Positions 26,198 through 34,358 of a stretch of DNA of 64,000 bases are shown in pieces. The notes below the pieces were generated by a model, which had not been told where the DNA came from, made no database searches, and saw only the letters and a list, made by a program, of their open reading frames with translations. This stretch comes from VGBK01 sp964354255 (lineage in GTDB: Bacteria; Actinomycetota; Acidimicrobiia; Spongiisociales; UBA11373), in contig CAYGYX010000004.1 in the NCBI GenBank assembly GCA_964354255.1, positions 1 through 64,000 of the forward strand, written 5' to 3'. The position numbers and the translations under genes were made by a program. Within the stretch, counting starts at the first letter, position 1. Every line of letters begins with the position of its first letter.

Positions 26198-27868
26198 ATG
26201 ACTCCCCAGCCCCCTGTCGCCGCCCGGGGTCGCCTGGACTACTTCCGGGAGCAGTTCACGCCCGCCGAGACCGCGGTGCTCGAGCGCTTCTTCACCAACA
26301 CGACCGAGCCGGTCTTCGCGCTGATCAACCTGCCCGAGGTGGTCAAAGGGGCGCTGTTCGCCCGCTACAGCCGCACCACCGGCTCGTTGCGCCGCCTCTT
26401 CCTCGACGAGTTCTACGAGGCCCCCGAAGTCGCCATCGCCGCCGTCGCGGATCGAATGGGCGGGGAGGACCAGGCCGTCCGCATGGCGCGGGCCGAGGCC
26501 CTGTACCAGAAGGTGTTCACCGAATACGGAGACGACTCCGTGGCCCAACTGGGCGGGGCGCACCTGGCCTGCGAACAGGCCTCCAACCTGCTCACCAAGG
26601 TCCTGGAACGCGGCCGGCTGGCCTCCTATCTGGAGCAGAGCACCCGTTACCTGCGCTTCGACCGGCCGCTCGGCGGCCGCTACCGCTACCTGATCCCGCC
26701 CGAGTTAGCCGGGTCGTCGCTGGCCGCCGCCTACCGGCAAGTGCTGGACGGCCTCTTCGCCCTGTACTCCCGGCTGGTGAGCGTCCTCGAGGACCACTAC
26801 CAGGCCCGCTACCCGCAGGCGGAATCGGACTCCGACGCGGTGTACCGAGCCAGCATCCGCGCCCGGGCCTACGACGACCTGCGCGGCCTGCTGCCCGCCG
26901 CCACCCTCTCCAACCTCGGCATCTATGCCAGCGGGCAGGCCTTCGAGGCGCTCCTCCTGCGGATGCGTGCCCACCCCCTGGCCGAGGCTCGCGAGTACGG
27001 CGGCCGCATGCTCAGCGAGCTGCGCCGGGTGATCCCGGCCTTCGTCCGCCGGGTCGATCTGCCCGATCGCGGCGAGGCCTGGAGCCGGTACTTCGCGGAG
27101 ACGGCGGGTGGCATGGAGGAGATGGCCGCCCGATTCGCGCCCTCGCCCGAGCCGCGAGCGGAGGTGACGCTGGTCGACTGGGACCCCGACGCCGAGCGCA
27201 AGGTGGCCGCCGCCGCCCTGTATCCGCACACCGACCTGCCCGACGATCAGCTGCTCGACCACGTGCGCCGCCTGCCCGACGACCAGGTGGCAGCCCTCCT
27301 CTCGGCGTACGCCGGGCTCCGCGAGAACCGTCGCCACAAGCCGGGCAGGGGCATGGAGCGGGTGAGCTATCGCTTCGACCTGCTCTGCGACTACGGGATC
27401 TTCCGTGATCTGCAGCGCCACCGCATCCTCACCATCGACTGGCAGCGTCTGGGCACGGCCCACGGCTTCGTGACCCCGCCGGCCCTCGAGGAGGCCGGGG
27501 CCGCCGGCGACTGGCAACAGGCCATGGAGCAGACGGCGTCCCTTCACTCCCGGCTGGCCCCGGCCCTGGGGCCCGACGTGGCCCAGTACGCCGTGCCCTT
27601 CGCCTACCGCATCCGCTTCTGCGTTCAGTTGAACGCCCGCGCCGCCTTCCACATGCTGGAGCTCCGCACCCAGCCGGGCGGCCATCCCGGCTACCGCCGG
27701 GTCTGTGCCGAGATGCACCGGCTCATCGGCGAACAGGCCGGGCACCACCGCCTCGCGGCCGCCATGACCTTCGTCGACCACGGCGAGCACGGACTGGAGC
27801 GGTTGGAGTCCGAACGCCGGGCGGCGGCCCGGCGGGCCGCGACGACCACCCGGGCCGACCGCGGCTAA
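26198..27868 (+). CDS. thyX: double-length FAD-dependent thymidylate synthase (two ThyX domains)
   Basis: 556 aa, about twice the usual ThyX length (220-260). The N-terminal half (about 25-280) has ERGRLASYLEQSTRY at residues 137-151, which keeps the S/S/R part of the ThyX motif RHRxxSxxxxSxR but has Gly for His. The C-terminal half (about 300-540) has QRHRILTIDWQRLG near residue 406, which keeps RHR but lacks the serines. The halves look like diverged duplicates with complementary motif loss. Expected reaction: dUMP to dTMP using FAD, NADPH and methylene-THF. Leaderless ATG. Overlaps the end of the next gene by 4 nt. Confidence 0.85.
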   Translation: MTPQPPVAARGRLDYFREQFTPAETAVLERFFTNTTEPVFALINLPEVVKGALFARYSRTTGSLRRLFLDEFYEAPEVAIAAVADRMGGEDQAVRMARAEALYQKVFTEYGDDSVAQLGGAHLACEQASNLLTKVLERGRLASYLEQSTRYLRFDRPLGGRYRYLIPPELAGSSLAAAYRQVLDGLFALYSRLVSVLEDHYQARYPQAESDSDAVYRASIRARAYDDLRGLLPAATLSNLGIYASGQAFEALLLRMRAHPLAEAREYGGRMLSELRRVIPAFVRRVDLPDRGEAWSRYFAETAGGMEEMAARFAPSPEPRAEVTLVDWDPDAERKVAAAALYPHTDLPDDQLLDHVRRLPDDQVAALLSAYAGLRENRRHKPGRGMERVSYRFDLLCDYGIFRDLQRHRILTIDWQRLGTAHGFVTPPALEEAGAAGDWQQAMEQTASLHSRLAPALGPDVAQYAVPFAYRIRFCVQLNARAAFHMLELRTQPGGHPGYRRVCAEMHRLIGEQAGHHRLAAAMTFVDHGEHGLERLESERRAAARRAATTTRADRG

Positions 27869-28077
27869 GGCCGCAGCGGAATGCGCAGTACCAGGTGGTC
27901 GCCGTCCACCGACCACGCTGCCGACGCCACCAGGGAATAGTCGGTGTGGTCCTGCTCCGCCGCCTCGACGTAGAGCCTGCGGGCCGGGCCTTCCAGCGGC
28001 GGGATGCCTCTCTCCCGGACCGCGGCGGCGCGCTGGCGGAAGCGCTCGAGGAAAGCGTCGACATCGAAATCGGCCAT
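27865..28077 (-). CDS. small conserved-looking soluble protein, unknown
   Basis: 70 aa from ATG 28077, set by GGAGG 5 nt upstream. Begins MADFDVDAFLERFRQRAAAV, a helical segment, followed by PPLEGPARRLYVEAAEQDHTDY and a beta-rich end (WSVDGDHLVLRIPLRP). TAGCCT at 28104-28109 is a possible -10. The short, well-formed reading frame with a good ribosome-binding site argues that it is real. No family recognised. Confidence 0.7.
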   Translation of the reverse strand: MADFDVDAFLERFRQRAAAVRERGIPPLEGPARRLYVEAAEQDHTDYSLVASAAWSVDGDHLVLRIPLRP

Positions 28078-28145
28078 GGGTCCTCCGTCCCGGTGGTGGG
28101 TCAAGGCTAGGTGGCTCCGGAGTGCCGCGTCGCTCCGCCGGGCCC

Positions 28146-28445
28146 TCAAGGCTGGCAGGCCCAGAAGAACCACGGGCCCAGGCCCGAGGCCACCGACTCC
28201 CCCACCAAACAGGCGGCAGCGGCGCTGTTCGCCTCCGCGTCATCCGGGGTGGCGCCCGGGAACCCGGCCGCGGACGCCCGTTCCGGCCAGTACCGGAGCA
28301 GGTGCTGGAACAGGCCGGCCGTTCCGCTGAGCGGGTTGACGATGGCGGGATCGCCGAGGCTCTCACCGGCCAACACCGCCAGGGCCTGGTCCACCAGCTC
28401 AGCCGAAAAGTGGTGGGCCACCAGGGGCCGCCAACGCTCCACCAT
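28146..28445 (-). pseudogene. orphan lysozyme-like (SLT-type) domain without signal peptide
   Basis: About 99 aa from ATG 28445. It strongly resembles actinobacterial transglycosylase domains: RWRPLVAHHFSAELVDQALAVLAGES, GDPAIVNPLSGTAGLFQHL and YWPERASAAGF. The catalytic-type Glu is in GES and the AGLFQ motif is intact. A Pro/Thr/Gly-rich, linker-like stretch (PAPSATTLPG) precedes it in frame, but no signal peptide or start is visible, because upstream is the dnaE 3' end. I read it as a truncated secreted enzyme. An intact short protein from an internal GTG is the alternative. Confidence 0.55.
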
Positions 28446-28483
28446 CGGAGCGAAGTGCCCGCTCTCCACCCCGGGCAGGGTGG

Positions 28484-28514
28484 TGGCCGAAGGGGCCGGG
28501 CCCGGCCCTCGGCC
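28484..28514 (-). terminator. GC-rich hairpin after dnaE
   Basis: GGCCGA(A)GGGGCC and GGCCCTCGGCC arms form an imperfect stem 3-30 nt after the dnaE stop. No U-tract. It probably ends the dnaE transcript and separates it from the orphan SLT fragment. Confidence 0.4.
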
Positions 28515-28516
28515 GG

Positions 28517-31500
28517 TCAGCGCATGATGGCCGTCGGCCCGAGTAGCTCCCGCAGCTCGGCGTAGAGGGCGGTCCGCGGCTCCACCCGGTGCTCGTCGCC
28601 CAGGCGCACCACGGTCTCCTGCTCCCCGGTCAGGTGCAGGTAGACCGGGGCAACCCCGGGGTGGTTGGCCAGGACGCCGCGCAGTCGTCCGGCCAGATCG
28701 CGCGACATCCTGGTCGCCGGCACCTGCAGGCGCACAGCCGGCCCGCTGGAGAGATCGGGCTCGGCCAGCGACTGGGCCACCAGCTTGACGCCGTCGCCCC
28801 GCTGGTCCACCCGTCCGGCTACCACCAGCACGGCATCGGGGCGAACCCGGTGGCCGTGCTCGGCGGTGGTGCGCGGGAAACAGACCACTTCCACGCTCCC
28901 CTCGAGGTCCTCCAGTTGGAAGATGAGCATGAGCTCGCCGTTGCGGGTGTAACGCCGGCTCACCCCCGCCACGATCCCCCCGACCGTGACCGCCGCCCCG
29001 TCCTTCTCGTCGGCGAGGGCGGCGATGGAGGTCGTAGCCGCCGCCCGCAACGCCGCTTCCACCCCGAACAGGGGATGGTCGGAGACGTAGAGGCCGAGCA
29101 TCTCCTTCTCGAAGGAGAGCAGCGCGGGCTTGTCCCACTCGGTCGCCGGCACGGCCACCGATTCCGCCTGCAGGAACGGCTCTTCCGCACCGAACAACGA
29201 GTACTGGCCCATGTCCTCGGCCCGGCGCCGCGCCACCGCCGCATCGATCACCTGCTCGTGCACCGTCAACAGGCCCTTGCGGGGAGCGCCGGTGGCGTCG
29301 AAACCCCCCGCTTTGATCAGCGACTCCACGGTGCGCTTGTTGAGAACCATGGTGTCGACCCGCCGGGCGAAGTCGGTGAAGTCGGCAAAGGGCCCGTGGC
29401 GCTGCCGCTCGCGGGCGATGAGCTCGACCACCCCTTCCCCTACGTTGCGCACCGCCGACAAGCCGAAGAGCACGACCCCATTGCGGGCGGCGAAATCCGA
29501 CTCGGAGCGATTCACGTCGGGGACGAGCACCCGCACGCCCATCGTCCGGCACTCGTTGAGGTAAACGGCGGTGCGTTCCTTGTCACGCTTGGCGGAGGTG
29601 AGCAGGGCGGCCATGTACTCGGCCGGGTGGTGCGCCTTGAGCCAGGCCGTCTGGTAGGCGATCAGGGCGTAGCCGGCCGCGTGCGACTTGTTGAACCCGT
29701 ACCCGGCAAAATGGGAGATATCGGCGAACAGTCGGCTGGCCAGGGCCGGGGGGTGGCCCTTGGAGGCACAGCCCTGCACGAACTGCTCCTCCTGGCGGGC
29801 CATGACCACCGGGATCTTCTTGCCCATGGCCTTGCGCAGCGTGTCGGCCTCAACCATGGAGTACCCGGCCATGATCTCGGCCGCCTGCATGACCTGCTCC
29901 TGGTACACCATGATCCCGTAGGTCTCGGCCAGGACGCCGGACAGGTCAGGATGCGGGTACTCCACCGGCGCCCGCCCGTTCTTGCGGTCGGCGTACAGGT
30001 TGTGGGTGCCGGCCCCCAGCGGCCCGGGACGGTAGAGGGAGACCAGGGCGATGATGTCCTCGAAGCGGTCGGGACGAAGGCTGCGCATCAGCGCCCGCAT
30101 CCCGCTCCCCTCCAGCTGGAAGACGCCCATGGAGTCGCCCCGGGAGAGCATGGCGTAGACCTCGGGGTCGTCCAGGGGCACCCGGTCGATGTCGGGGCGC
30201 TCCCCGGTGTTCTCGGCGATCAGCTCCAGCGCTCGCTCGATGGTGGACAGGTTGCGCAGCCCCAGGAAGTCCATCTTGAGCAGACCCAGCTCCTCGATGG
30301 CGTGCATCTCGTACTGGGTGACGACCTCGGCCCCCTCGCCCTTCTGCTGGACGGGGACGATCTCGGTGAGGGGCTGCGGGGAGATGACCACCGCCGCGGC
30401 GTGGATGGAATCCTGGCGGCGCAAGCCCTCGAGGCCGCGGGCCGTGTCGATGACCCGCCGCGCATCGGGATCGCCGGCGTGCATGTCCCGCAGCCCGGCG
30501 GCGTTGGCGTAGAAGTCCCGCACAATCTGCTCGGCCCCCTCCGCCGGGGCCTCCAGGGCCTGGACCAGGGTGGCCTCCCGGCCCAGGATGGCCGGCGGCA
30601 TCGCCTTGGCCACCCGGTCCCCGACCGCGTAGGGCAGCCCGAGCACCCGGGCGGAATCGCGCAGGGCCTGGCGGCCCTTGATGGTGGAGAAGGTGACGAT
30701 CTGGGCGACGTGGTCCGAGCCGTAGCGCTCGGACACGTAGCGGATCATCTCCCCCCGGTACCGCTCGTCGAAGTCCATGTCGATGTCGGGCAACTGTCGG
30801 CGGCCGGGGTTGAGGAAGCGCTCGAAGATCAGGCCGTAGCGGAGGGGATCCAGGTCGGTGATACGCAGCGCATAGGACACGATGGAGCCGGCGGCGCTCC
30901 CCCGGCCGGGACCGGTGCGAATGCCCTGCTCCCGCGCGTAGCGCATGAGGTCCCAGACGATCAGGAAGTAGGCGGGGAAGCCCATCTCCTCGATGACCCG
31001 CAGCTCGTACTCGAGCCTCTCCCGCACCTCCGGCGGCAGGATCTCGCCGTAGCGCTCCCGGGCCCCCGCCTCGGCCAACCGCCGCAGGTAGGAGGTCTCG
31101 CTGTAGCCCGAGGGCACCGGGAAGTGCGGCAGCAGGATGCGCCCGAACTCCATCTTCTGCTCGGCCCGCTCGGCGATGGCCAATGTGTTGTCGCAGGCGC
31201 CGGGGAACTCGTCGTCGGGGAAGAGCGCCCGCATCTCCCGGGCCGACTTCACCCAGTAGCCCTCGCCGTGGAAGCGGAACCGCTTCTGGTCGGCCATCTG
31301 CGCGCCGGTCTGGATGCAGAGGAGCACGTCGTGGTTCTCCGCCTCCTCCCGTCGCGTGTAGTGGCAGTCGTTGGTAGCCAGCAACGGCGCCCCGACCTCC
31401 CGGGCGATGGCCAGCAGATCGGGCAGCACCCGCTGCTGGGCCGGCACCCCGTGATCCATGACCTCGACGAAGTAGTTGTCCTTCCCGAAGATGTCCTGGT

Positions 31501-32026
31501 ACATCCCGGCCGCGGCCACCGCCGCCCGGAAGTCGCGGGCCACCCCGACGTTGCCCTCCTCGTCGTAGGCATCGGGGGCGAGCAGCTGGGGCACGTGGCC
31601 CCCGAGGCAGCCGGTCGTGCCGATGAGCCCGGCGGCGTGCTCGGCGAGCAGCTCCCTATCCAGGCGGGGCTTGTAGTAGAAGCCCTCCAGGAAGGCCCGG
31701 CTGGCCAGCTTGACCAGGTTGTGATACCCGGTGTCGTTCACCGCCAGCAGGGTGATGTGGTAGCGCAGATCCTCGCGGCGCGAGGGGCGATCGAAGCGGG
31801 AACCGGGGGTCAGGTAGCCCTCTATGCCGATGATCGGCTTGATCCCGGCCGCGGTCGCCGCCTTGTAGAAGTCCACGGCCCCGTAGAGCACCCCGTGGTC
31901 GGTGATGGCGGCCGCCGGCTGGCCGTCGGCGGCCACCGCCGCCACTACCTCCTCGACACGGCCGGCCCCGTCGAGCATCGAGTACTCGGTGTGGAGATGC
32001 AGGTGAACGAAGCCCGGCTGGTGCAC
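28517..32026 (-). CDS. dnaE: DNA polymerase III alpha subunit
   Basis: 1169 aa, main replicative polymerase. The N-terminal PHP domain has metal-ligand motifs LHLHTEYSMLDG and ITDHGVLYGAVDF. The palm motif PDIDMDFDERYRGEMIRYV carries catalytic aspartates, and GPGRGSAAGS and the fingers follow. The helix-hairpin-helix and OB domain lie near the C-terminus (VTVGGIVAGVSRRYTRNGELMLIFQLEDLEG). DnaE1-type size. The GTG start at 32026 gives HQPGFVHLHLH; no clear ribosome-binding site. Divergent from the aldolase-PFK cluster. Confidence 0.97.
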   Translation of the reverse strand: MHQPGFVHLHLHTEYSMLDGAGRVEEVVAAVAADGQPAAAITDHGVLYGAVDFYKAATAAGIKPIIGIEGYLTPGSRFDRPSRREDLRYHITLLAVNDTGYHNLVKLASRAFLEGFYYKPRLDRELLAEHAAGLIGTTGCLGGHVPQLLAPDAYDEEGNVGVARDFRAAVAAAGMYQDIFGKDNYFVEVMDHGVPAQQRVLPDLLAIAREVGAPLLATNDCHYTRREEAENHDVLLCIQTGAQMADQKRFRFHGEGYWVKSAREMRALFPDDEFPGACDNTLAIAERAEQKMEFGRILLPHFPVPSGYSETSYLRRLAEAGARERYGEILPPEVRERLEYELRVIEEMGFPAYFLIVWDLMRYAREQGIRTGPGRGSAAGSIVSYALRITDLDPLRYGLIFERFLNPGRRQLPDIDMDFDERYRGEMIRYVSERYGSDHVAQIVTFSTIKGRQALRDSARVLGLPYAVGDRVAKAMPPAILGREATLVQALEAPAEGAEQIVRDFYANAAGLRDMHAGDPDARRVIDTARGLEGLRRQDSIHAAAVVISPQPLTEIVPVQQKGEGAEVVTQYEMHAIEELGLLKMDFLGLRNLSTIERALELIAENTGERPDIDRVPLDDPEVYAMLSRGDSMGVFQLEGSGMRALMRSLRPDRFEDIIALVSLYRPGPLGAGTHNLYADRKNGRAPVEYPHPDLSGVLAETYGIMVYQEQVMQAAEIMAGYSMVEADTLRKAMGKKIPVVMARQEEQFVQGCASKGHPPALASRLFADISHFAGYGFNKSHAAGYALIAYQTAWLKAHHPAEYMAALLTSAKRDKERTAVYLNECRTMGVRVLVPDVNRSESDFAARNGVVLFGLSAVRNVGEGVVELIARERQRHGPFADFTDFARRVDTMVLNKRTVESLIKAGGFDATGAPRKGLLTVHEQVIDAAVARRRAEDMGQYSLFGAEEPFLQAESVAVPATEWDKPALLSFEKEMLGLYVSDHPLFGVEAALRAAATTSIAALADEKDGAAVTVGGIVAGVSRRYTRNGELMLIFQLEDLEGSVEVVCFPRTTAEHGHRVRPDAVLVVAGRVDQRGDGVKLVAQSLAEPDLSSGPAVRLQVPATRMSRDLAGRLRGVLANHPGVAPVYLHLTGEQETVVRLGDEHRVEPRTALYAELRELLGPTAIMR

Positions 32027-32119
32027 TCGGGTCCCCGAACTACAGAGGTGTAAGAGCCCGGCCGCACCTTACCACCGGCACCGGAGCCCCGTCCCACCCG
32101 GGGCTGCCCCGGGTTCCCC

Positions 32120-32125
32120 TAAAAT
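32120..32125 (+). promoter_or_regulatory. TAAAAT -10 element for DUF2090-PFK genes
   Basis: Near-consensus -10 hexamer 38 nt before ATG 32164. The leader carries GGGGGA just upstream of the start, so this gene is leadered, unlike many neighbours. Confidence 0.55.
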
Positions 32126-32163
32126 CCCTCGCCGTAGGCGACCACCTGACCCTGGGGGACCCC

Positions 32164-33078
32164 ATGAATCTCGGTTACGACGGGAAGCTGTTCATCCTGG
32201 CCTTCGACCATCGGGGCAGCTTCCGCAAGAAGATGTTCGGCATCAGCGGGCGGGAGGCCACCGCCGAGGAGCAAGCCCGCCTCAACGACGCCAAGCTCCT
32301 GGTATGGGAAGGCTTCCGGGCGGCTCTCGCGGCCGGGGTCCCCACCGCCGCCGCCGGCGTGCTGGTCGACGAGGAGATGGGGGCCGAGGTGGCCCGGTTC
32401 GCCACCGCCGCCGGGGTGCTCCTGGCCATGCCGGTAGAGAGGTCCGGCGAGGATGTCTTCGACTTCGAGTTCGGCGACGACTTCGGGGCCCACATCGAGT
32501 CCTTCAACCCCGACTTCGCCAAGGTCCTCGTGCGCTGGAACCCCGACGACGACCCCGCCATCAAGCAGGAGCAGGGCGAGCGGCTGCGCCGCCTCGGCGA
32601 CTGGCTGCACACCCGGGGCCGCAAGTACCTCTTCGAGCTGCTGGTGCCCGCCAGCCAGCGTCAGCTGGCCCTGGTGGGTGGGAACGGGGCCGACTACGAC
32701 GCCCATCTCCGCCCCGGCCTCATGCTGGAGGTCATCTACGAGATCCAGGAGGCGGGGATCGAGCCCGACGTCTGGAAGATCGAGGGCATTGACGCTCGCG
32801 AGGACTGCGAGCTGATCTCCCGCCTCGTCCGCCGCGACGGGCGCGACGGCGTCAAGGCGGTGGTGCTGGGACGGGGCGCCGACGAGGCCAAGGTCGAGCA
32901 CTGGGTGCGCACAGGGGCGGCCGTGCCCGGCTACGTCGGGTTTGCGATCGGCCGCACCATCTGGTGGGACGGAGTGCAGGGCTGGAAGGACGGCACTCTG
33001 AATCGGCCGCAGGCGGTGGAGGCCATCGCCGCCGCCTACCGGCACTTCGTGGACGTCTACCAACAGGCGGCGCGCTAG
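32164..33078 (+). CDS. DUF2090 family aldolase-like protein
   Basis: 304 aa. Stand-alone version of the DUF2090 domain that is fused to IolC kinases in inositol catabolism and that resembles 2-deoxy-5-keto-gluconate-6-phosphate aldolase. Begins LFILAFDHRGSFRKKMFG; strongly conserved-looking pieces are FELLVPASQRQL and the late strand PDVWKIEGID, whose Lys is a Schiff-base candidate (inference). No other inositol genes are present. It is followed after 27 nt by two phosphofructokinases, suggesting a glycolytic or gluconeogenic aldolase step instead. Confidence 0.82.
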   Translation: MNLGYDGKLFILAFDHRGSFRKKMFGISGREATAEEQARLNDAKLLVWEGFRAALAAGVPTAAAGVLVDEEMGAEVARFATAAGVLLAMPVERSGEDVFDFEFGDDFGAHIESFNPDFAKVLVRWNPDDDPAIKQEQGERLRRLGDWLHTRGRKYLFELLVPASQRQLALVGGNGADYDAHLRPGLMLEVIYEIQEAGIEPDVWKIEGIDAREDCELISRLVRRDGRDGVKAVVLGRGADEAKVEHWVRTGAAVPGYVGFAIGRTIWWDGVQGWKDGTLNRPQAVEAIAAAYRHFVDVYQQAAR

Positions 33079-33105
33079 CGCCCGCCCGGCGTTGAGGAGG
33101 CGGCA

Positions 33106-34254
33106 GTGAAGATCGGGATCCTGACCGGCGGAGGCGACGTCCCCGGCCTCAACCCCTGCATCAAGGCGGTCGTCCTTCGGGCGGCGGAGCAGGGTCATCA
33201 GGTGGTCGGCATCCGCCACGGGTGGGGCGGGCTGCTCGACGCCAATCCGGACGACCCCCAGGCGATGGCAGAGAACCTGGTGCCGCTCGACCCGGCGGCG
33301 GTACGCACCATCGACCGCAGCGGCGGCACGGTGCTGCACACCTCCCGCACCAACCCCGGCCGGGTGGGTGCCAAGAGCGTGCCCGCGTTCCTCGCCGCCG
33401 AGGCCGTCGGGGAAGCTCCCTTCGATTTCACCCCGCACGTGTTGCGGCTGCTGGAATCGCAGGGCATCGAGGTGGTCATCCCCATCGGCGGCGACGACAC
33501 CCTCTCCTACGCCTTGCGCCTCCACGACGAGGGGGTGAAGGTCATCGCCATCCCCAAGACCATGGACAACGACGTCCACGGCACCGACTACTGCATCGGC
33601 TTCTCCACGGCGGTGACCCGCGGGGTGCAGTTCGTCCACAACTTGCGCACCGCCACCGGCTCGCACGAGCGGATCGCCGTGGTCGAGTTGTTCGGTCGCT
33701 ACAGCGGGGAGACCTGCCTGGTCACCAGCTACCTGGCCGGGATCGATCGCGCGGTCATCTCGGAGGTGCCGGTGGACATCCACCGGCTGGCCGCGCTGTT
33801 GATGGCCGACAAGGCGGCCAACCCGAGCAACTACGCCATGCTGGCCATCTCCGAAGGGGCGGTGATCGAAGGCGGTGAGATGTTCCTCAGCGGGGAAGAG
33901 GATGCCTACGGCCACCGCAAGCTGGGCGGGGTGGGAGCGCAGGCCGGCGACATGATCCGGCAGATCACCGGGCAGGGCATCATCCTCCAACAGGTCGCCT
34001 ACCTGATGCGGTCGGGCAGCCCCGACTCGCTGGACCTCATGGTCGCCACCAACTACGCCATCATGGCCGCCGACCTGGCAGTCGAGGGCCGCTCCGGGCG
34101 CATGGTGGCGCTGCGCGGCGGCACCTACACCAACGTGCCCATCTCGGTGACCCGCGAAGGAGTCAAGCGAGTCGACGTCGACGAGCTGTACGACGTCACC
34201 GAATACCGACCCAAGGTGCGCCACGTGGGCGGCAAGCCCATGTTCCTCTACTGA
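33106..34254 (+). CDS. phosphofructokinase family, predicted PPi-type (Asp104/Lys124)
   Basis: 382 aa. N-terminal GILTGGGDVPGLNPCI. The donor-site motif reads GGDDT (about residues 128-132): Asp replaces the Gly found in ATP enzymes, and PKTMDNDV carries the Lys at the second discriminating position. By the established Asp104/Lys124 rule this predicts pyrophosphate as phosphoryl donor. The usual MGRxxGW segment is replaced by FGRYSGE. GTG start with GAGGAGG 5 nt upstream, so it probably shares an operon with the DUF2090 gene. Confidence 0.85.
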   Translation: MKIGILTGGGDVPGLNPCIKAVVLRAAEQGHQVVGIRHGWGGLLDANPDDPQAMAENLVPLDPAAVRTIDRSGGTVLHTSRTNPGRVGAKSVPAFLAAEAVGEAPFDFTPHVLRLLESQGIEVVIPIGGDDTLSYALRLHDEGVKVIAIPKTMDNDVHGTDYCIGFSTAVTRGVQFVHNLRTATGSHERIAVVELFGRYSGETCLVTSYLAGIDRAVISEVPVDIHRLAALLMADKAANPSNYAMLAISEGAVIEGGEMFLSGEEDAYGHRKLGGVGAQAGDMIRQITGQGIILQQVAYLMRSGSPDSLDLMVATNYAIMAADLAVEGRSGRMVALRGGTYTNVPISVTREGVKRVDVDELYDVTEYRPKVRHVGGKPMFLY

Positions 34255-34315
34255 GAGGGCGCGGCCACGGGCTCGTCGCGGGACCAGCGTGCGGTGCGGG
34301 CCCGAGCCGGGGTGT

Positions 34316-34321
34316 GATAAT
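34316..34321 (+). promoter_or_regulatory. extended -10 (TGTGATAAT) before second phosphofructokinase
   Basis: TGTGATAAT at 34313-34321 resembles an extended -10, 37 nt upstream of the ATG at 34359. It suggests separate transcription of the second kinase. Confidence 0.5.
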
Positions 34322-34358
34322 CCCCCAGAACTAGCGAAACCTGCTCTGAGGAGGCGCC

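Noticed and set aside
28146..29552. 468-codon minus-strand frame as one long SLT enzyme
   Set aside because: Only its last 100 codons resemble a protein family; the rest is another frame of dnaE with no signal peptide.
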